This document shows, one piece after another, positions 60,740-64,000 of a stretch of DNA of 64,000 bases (position 1 is the first letter of the stretch; the number at the start of each line of letters is the position of its first letter). The notes under the pieces were generated by a model. It was not told the DNA's origin. It did no database searches and saw only the letters and a list, made by a program, of their open reading frames with translations. This DNA comes from an uncultured Candidatus Actinomarina sp. (lineage in GTDB: Bacteria > Actinomycetota > Acidimicrobiia > Actinomarinales > Actinomarinaceae): contig CABYLQ010000002.1 in the NCBI GenBank assembly GCA_902519845.1, forward strand, positions 62,001-126,000, read 5' to 3'. The position numbers were made by a program, and so were the translations under genes.

Positions 60740-62671
60740 TTAAATCTCTTTAATTATCAATCCAAAATTTTCTGCTAAGCCAGATATTTTTAACGTTCCT
60801 GAACTTATTTCCAATTCACATTCTCCATAAACTGCCTCAACATTTTGTGCTGAAGTTGGGATTGAAATATCTTTATTTTGTTTATCTCTATTTACGATGC
60901 ATAGAAATGATTCATTCTTTAACTTTCTTCTGAATATTACATAATTATCATCGAAACTAACCATTTGAAAATTTCCATATTTTAAAATAGGTTCATTTAC
61001 TTTGATATTCATAAGTTCGCTTGTAAATTTCAGTAAATCTTTATTCCATTTATCTTCAGAATCCCATGGGAAAGGTTCTCTGTTAAAAGGATCTCCCCCT
61101 CCTCCAAGGCCTATTTCGTCACCATAATAAATCCCAGCTATTCCTGGAAAAGTTGCTTGCAAAAACACAGCTCCAAATATTCCATCAGTGTTTGACTCAC
61201 ATTGATTTAAAAAACGTCTTACATCATGGGAACTCAATAAGTTTTGGCATGCAGATAAAGCTTCAAATGAATACATCGAATATAAATTAGATAAAGAATT
61301 TGCGAATTCCTTGTTATCAATACGTTTTGTAGCAAAGTAATCTATCATGGTTTCTCTAAATGAATAGTTCATTGTCCCGTCAAACCTGTCTCCCTGAAGC
61401 CATTGAGAAGTATCTCCAAATATTTCTGAGATAAGTACTACATCTTTTTTTGTCTTTATTGCAATATCTCTGAAGTCTTTCCAAAAAGAAAAATCTAATT
61501 CTTTGGCTACATCCATTCTCCAACCGTCAATATCAAAATTTTTGATCCAATATTCAGTTACATCTAAAGCCCATTTTCGTGCCCCGTCATTTTTCAAATT
61601 CATTTTTGGCATATCTGGAACCCCCCACCATGCCTTAAATGTTGGTTCTACAATAGGACCTTCATCCTCTTTGATCTCTACTGGAACTTTAGTTTCTTTA
61701 AATGTCTTTTCTAAATATGCTTTATACTCTTCTTGATTACCGTCCCAGCCAACTTTGTAGGTGTTTGAGTACAAATGAGGTCTGTGTATAAACCGAACTG
61801 GATAATCAAACACAGTAAACCAATCCTTGTATTCGGATTTTTCACCTTTTTCAACTAAATCTTGAAAGGCATAGTGTCTTGGATGAACATGGTTAAGCGA
61901 ACAATCTAAAACAACTTTCATATTTTTTTTATGGGCCTCTTCAATTAGTTCCTTAAATGCTTCGTCCCCACCAAGATCATCATCCACTTTAAAATGATCC
62001 CAAGCATCATATTTGTGAGTACTAGAAGATTGAAAAATAGGATTGAAATAAAGAATATTTACTCCGAGGCTTTTTATATAATCAAGTTTCTCTGTGACAC
62101 CATAAATATCTCCTCCGTGAAAGCCCAATCTTGTCGGTTCACTTTCCCAAGGCAAAGCATTTTCAGGTGTCAGGTCATCATTACCGTTCCTAAATCTTTC
62201 AGGAAAAATTTGGTACATAACTGATCCAAAGACCCAGTCTGGAATATCATGCCTCATAAATTCTTTTGAATTATAAATCCATTTTTCTGATGGAGAAATA
62301 AAGTTTGCTACTCCGCTGGTGCCGTAGTAAATATTTAAATCATCCATAGATTGTGCAGCAAAGCTAAATTTTGATATATCTTTTTTAAATTTAAGGTTTA
62401 TATTCCAAAATTTGAACCTATCTGTTTCAGCATACATTTCAAGTTCAATGGGCCTTAAATCATCGTCTTCAACCAATATCCAAACTTTTTTAATGTTTGG
62501 TTCGCTGTGAATTCTAAGGTTTACATCACCTTTTTCTGTAGGTGAAAAAAACTTTTTATCATTAATATCAAATCTAAAATCATAATGCCCTAAATGGACA
62601 TCACCTTCGAAAAACTCTAATTTTTGAGCTTCGTCTTTATCTGTAAATTCTACTGAGTGACTTTCTACCAT
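60740..62671 (-). CDS. GH13 alpha-glucan hydrolase, neopullulanase/cyclomaltodextrinase-like
   Basis: 643-aa glycosidase. A beta-sandwich N-domain of about 130 residues is followed by a GH13 barrel: VMYQIFPERFRNG, VVLDCSLNHVHPRH, nucleophile Asp in DGWRMDVAKE, acid Glu in VLISEIFGD, and LSSHDVRRF. No signal peptide, so it acts inside the cell on imported maltodextrins. The start is ATG 62671; a 104-codon longer frame runs through malQ on the other strand and is rejected. First gene of the malE-malF-malG operon. Confidence 0.9.
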   Translation of the reverse strand: MVESHSVEFTDKDEAQKLEFFEGDVHLGHYDFRFDINDKKFFSPTEKGDVNLRIHSEPNIKKVWILVEDDDLRPIELEMYAETDRFKFWNINLKFKKDISKFSFAAQSMDDLNIYYGTSGVANFISPSEKWIYNSKEFMRHDIPDWVFGSVMYQIFPERFRNGNDDLTPENALPWESEPTRLGFHGGDIYGVTEKLDYIKSLGVNILYFNPIFQSSSTHKYDAWDHFKVDDDLGGDEAFKELIEEAHKKNMKVVLDCSLNHVHPRHYAFQDLVEKGEKSEYKDWFTVFDYPVRFIHRPHLYSNTYKVGWDGNQEEYKAYLEKTFKETKVPVEIKEDEGPIVEPTFKAWWGVPDMPKMNLKNDGARKWALDVTEYWIKNFDIDGWRMDVAKELDFSFWKDFRDIAIKTKKDVVLISEIFGDTSQWLQGDRFDGTMNYSFRETMIDYFATKRIDNKEFANSLSNLYSMYSFEALSACQNLLSSHDVRRFLNQCESNTDGIFGAVFLQATFPGIAGIYYGDEIGLGGGGDPFNREPFPWDSEDKWNKDLLKFTSELMNIKVNEPILKYGNFQMVSFDDNYVIFRRKLKNESFLCIVNRDKQNKDISIPTSAQNVEAVYGECELEISSGTLKISGLAENFGLIIKEI

Positions 62672-62696
62672 ATAACCTAATTCGAATATTTTACTA

Positions 62697-62702
62697 TATA
62701 AT
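62697..62702 (+). promoter_or_regulatory. Candidate -10 element for malQ
   Basis: TATAAT lies 19 bases before the proposed malQ start, in the 49-bp gap shared with the divergent GH13 gene. No good -35 match was found. The short leader would still contain the AAAGG ribosome-binding site at 62710-62714. Confidence 0.4.
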
Positions 62703-62720
62703 TCTATTGAAAGGTTTGAT

Positions 62721-64000
62721 TTGGATATTAAAAAGTCAGCAGGTCTAATTATGCACCCAACTGCCTTGCCTAGTAAGTATGGGATTGGAGATTTTGGTGA
62801 AACTTCGAGAAATTTTATTGATTTTTTAAACGAGTCATCAACAAATATATGGCAGGTTCTACCTTTAGGGCTAACAAGTCTTGATGAATTTTCACCATAT
62901 TCAAGCCCATCATCAATTCTTGGTAATAGATATTTAGTTGATATAGAAAAACTAACTAAATATGAAAAAATTGATATTGTCACACCACAATTTTCAAATT
63001 ATTTCGTTCAATATAAAGATGTATATAAATTTAAGGATGATATTTTTAAAAATGTATCTAAAAATATAAATCTCCAAGATAAAATTTTTACATCATTTCT
63101 TGATGATGATTTGATAAAAAAACATATAACATTTTTAATTTTGAAGGATTTAAATCAAAAATCATGGAATCAATGGGACAATGTTTATCAAGATTATAGT
63201 GACGATTTATTTGATAAATTAATAATAGAGAATACACAGTTAGTTAACTTTCATGTATTAACGCAATATGAATTTTTTAATCAATGGAAATCACTCAAAA
63301 AGTATGCAAATGATAAAAATGTACAAATTCTTGGAGATATACCCATATATGTAAACCATGATTCGGCTGACGTTTGGCTGAATAAAGAAATGTTTGAGCT
63401 TGATGAAACTGGCAATATGGAATTGGTCTCTGGTGCAGTTCCAGATAGTTTTAATACGGAAGGTCAAATTTGGGGAAACGCATTATATAGATGGGATTTA
63501 CATAAGGAAGATGACTTTAAGTATTGGAAAGAAAAATTAAATAAGTCACTCAATCTTTATGACTATTTAAGGATTGATCATTTTATCGGATTTTTTAAAT
63601 ACTGGTCAATACCTAAAGGAGAATCAGCATTAAATGGCTACTGGAGAGAAGGCCCAAGATTGGATTTCTTTAAGGAAATTAGTAAGGATGTTGATTTAAC
63701 AAAACTATTAGCTGAAGATTTAGGTGTTATTTTAAAAGAAACTAAACAAGTATTAGAAGAATACAACATTCCAGGAATGAAAGTTCTTCAACAAAGAATT
63801 CCTGATTCAGATGAAGGCCTTCCCTATTTGGGAGACAGCGATGTAGTTGATAAAAAATCATTATTTGACGAAGCATCTGATGATTATTTTGAAGAAACTC
63901 ATCCTAAAGATTGGGAGTTTAGCCTTGCTGCCTATACAGGAACTCATGACAGTCCTACAACTAAAGAGTGGTTTGATGAATTAAATAAATCTAAATACGA
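62721..64000 (+). CDS. malQ: 4-alpha-glucanotransferase (amylomaltase), N-terminal part
   Basis: GH77 enzyme transferring glucan segments between maltodextrins. About 426 codons are in the window; the C-terminus lies beyond 64,000. SAGLIMHPTALPSKYGIGDFG opens the protein in the family manner (TTG 62721, AAAGG six bases upstream); QVLPLGLTS, FNTEGQIWGNALYRWD, nucleophile Asp in YLRIDHFIGFF, acid Glu in LAEDLGVI and YTGTHDSPTT follow. Divergent from the GH13/malEFG operon, with which it forms a maltodextrin pathway. Confidence 0.95.
   Translation, partial: MDIKKSAGLIMHPTALPSKYGIGDFGETSRNFIDFLNESSTNIWQVLPLGLTSLDEFSPYSSPSSILGNRYLVDIEKLTKYEKIDIVTPQFSNYFVQYKDVYKFKDDIFKNVSKNINLQDKIFTSFLDDDLIKKHITFLILKDLNQKSWNQWDNVYQDYSDDLFDKLIIENTQLVNFHVLTQYEFFNQWKSLKKYANDKNVQILGDIPIYVNHDSADVWLNKEMFELDETGNMELVSGAVPDSFNTEGQIWGNALYRWDLHKEDDFKYWKEKLNKSLNLYDYLRIDHFIGFFKYWSIPKGESALNGYWREGPRLDFFKEISKDVDLTKLLAEDLGVILKETKQVLEEYNIPGMKVLQQRIPDSDEGLPYLGDSDVVDKKSLFDEASDDYFEETHPKDWEFSLAAYTGTHDSPTTKEWFDELNKSKY

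Noticed and set aside
62672-62983. 104-residue extension of the GH13 glycosidase
   Set aside because: It is antisense to malQ, whose N-terminal motifs are unmistakable; ATG 62671 suits the GH13 gene.

Overview
The window is about 64 kb of AT-rich (roughly one third G+C by eye), very tightly packed bacterial chromosome. Several traits point to a streamlined actinobacterium: genes for the deazaflavin FO (cofG, cofH), two likely F420-dependent oxidoreductases, an actinobacterial-type inositol-3-phosphate synthase, a SepIVA-like coiled-coil gene next to coaD and the DUF177 gene, an N-terminally membrane-anchored MurF, and many acyl-CoA enzymes. Low GC, frequent 1-, 4- and 8-nt gene overlaps and almost no spacer DNA fit the marine Candidatus Actinomarinales, but that placement is inference. 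I see no rRNA, tRNA, CRISPR array, insertion sequence or prophage.

Layout. 1-14,290 is a conserved translation and cell-envelope block, mostly on the minus strand: tsf (cut by the window edge), rpsB, xerC, a polar amino-acid ABC permease and binding lipoprotein, a crotonase, rnhB, lepB, rplS, trmD, cofH, cofG; then a plus-strand run (inactive-looking GAPDH paralogue, gap, RidA-like, PuuD-like); then rimM, khpA, rpsP. The usual rpsP-rimM-trmD-rplS order is therefore split by the deazaflavin and GAPDH genes. 14,399-19,115 holds nucleoside salvage (upp, deoB, punA, cdd) with etfBA in the middle. 19,115-27,774 is a minus-strand housekeeping operon: smc, rnc, plsX, rpmF, DUF177, sepIVA-like, coaD, rsmD, recG. 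27,866-29,941 runs divergently: rpmB, a cold-shock-like gene, a photolyase-like gene with reversed domain order, and a Ddn-type nitroreductase. 29,995-34,314 carries ddl, a membrane MurF, a hydrolase and a small membrane protein.

34,375-55,057 is metabolic: gabT, ino1, a RecB-like nuclease, gdhA, a Rad52-like annealing protein, dtd, an F420/FMN split-barrel protein, then acyl-CoA genes including 3-hydroxyacyl-CoA dehydrogenase, thiolase, a probable 4-hydroxybutyryl-CoA dehydratase, nfuA, two acyl-CoA dehydrogenases, an SDR and an acyl-CoA synthetase. Together they could form much of a route from GABA or 4-hydroxybutyrate through crotonyl-CoA to acetyl-CoA. 55,119-64,000 is alpha-glucan uptake and breakdown: a GH13 glycosidase, MalE/F/G-type transporter genes (no ATPase seen), ThuA-like and Gfo/Idh genes, and a divergent malQ running off the end.

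The most unusual points are: an SMC protein of 882 aa that appears to lack its hinge; a photolyase/cryptochrome homologue whose FAD domain precedes its alpha/beta domain; a tandem GAPDH paralogue without the catalytic Cys; a CofH with about 235 extra N-terminal residues; a possible recombination module outside any prophage; a cytidine deaminase lacking a zinc ligand; a signal peptidase gene with no conventional start codon ahead of its anchor; and three very small genes missed by length cut-offs.
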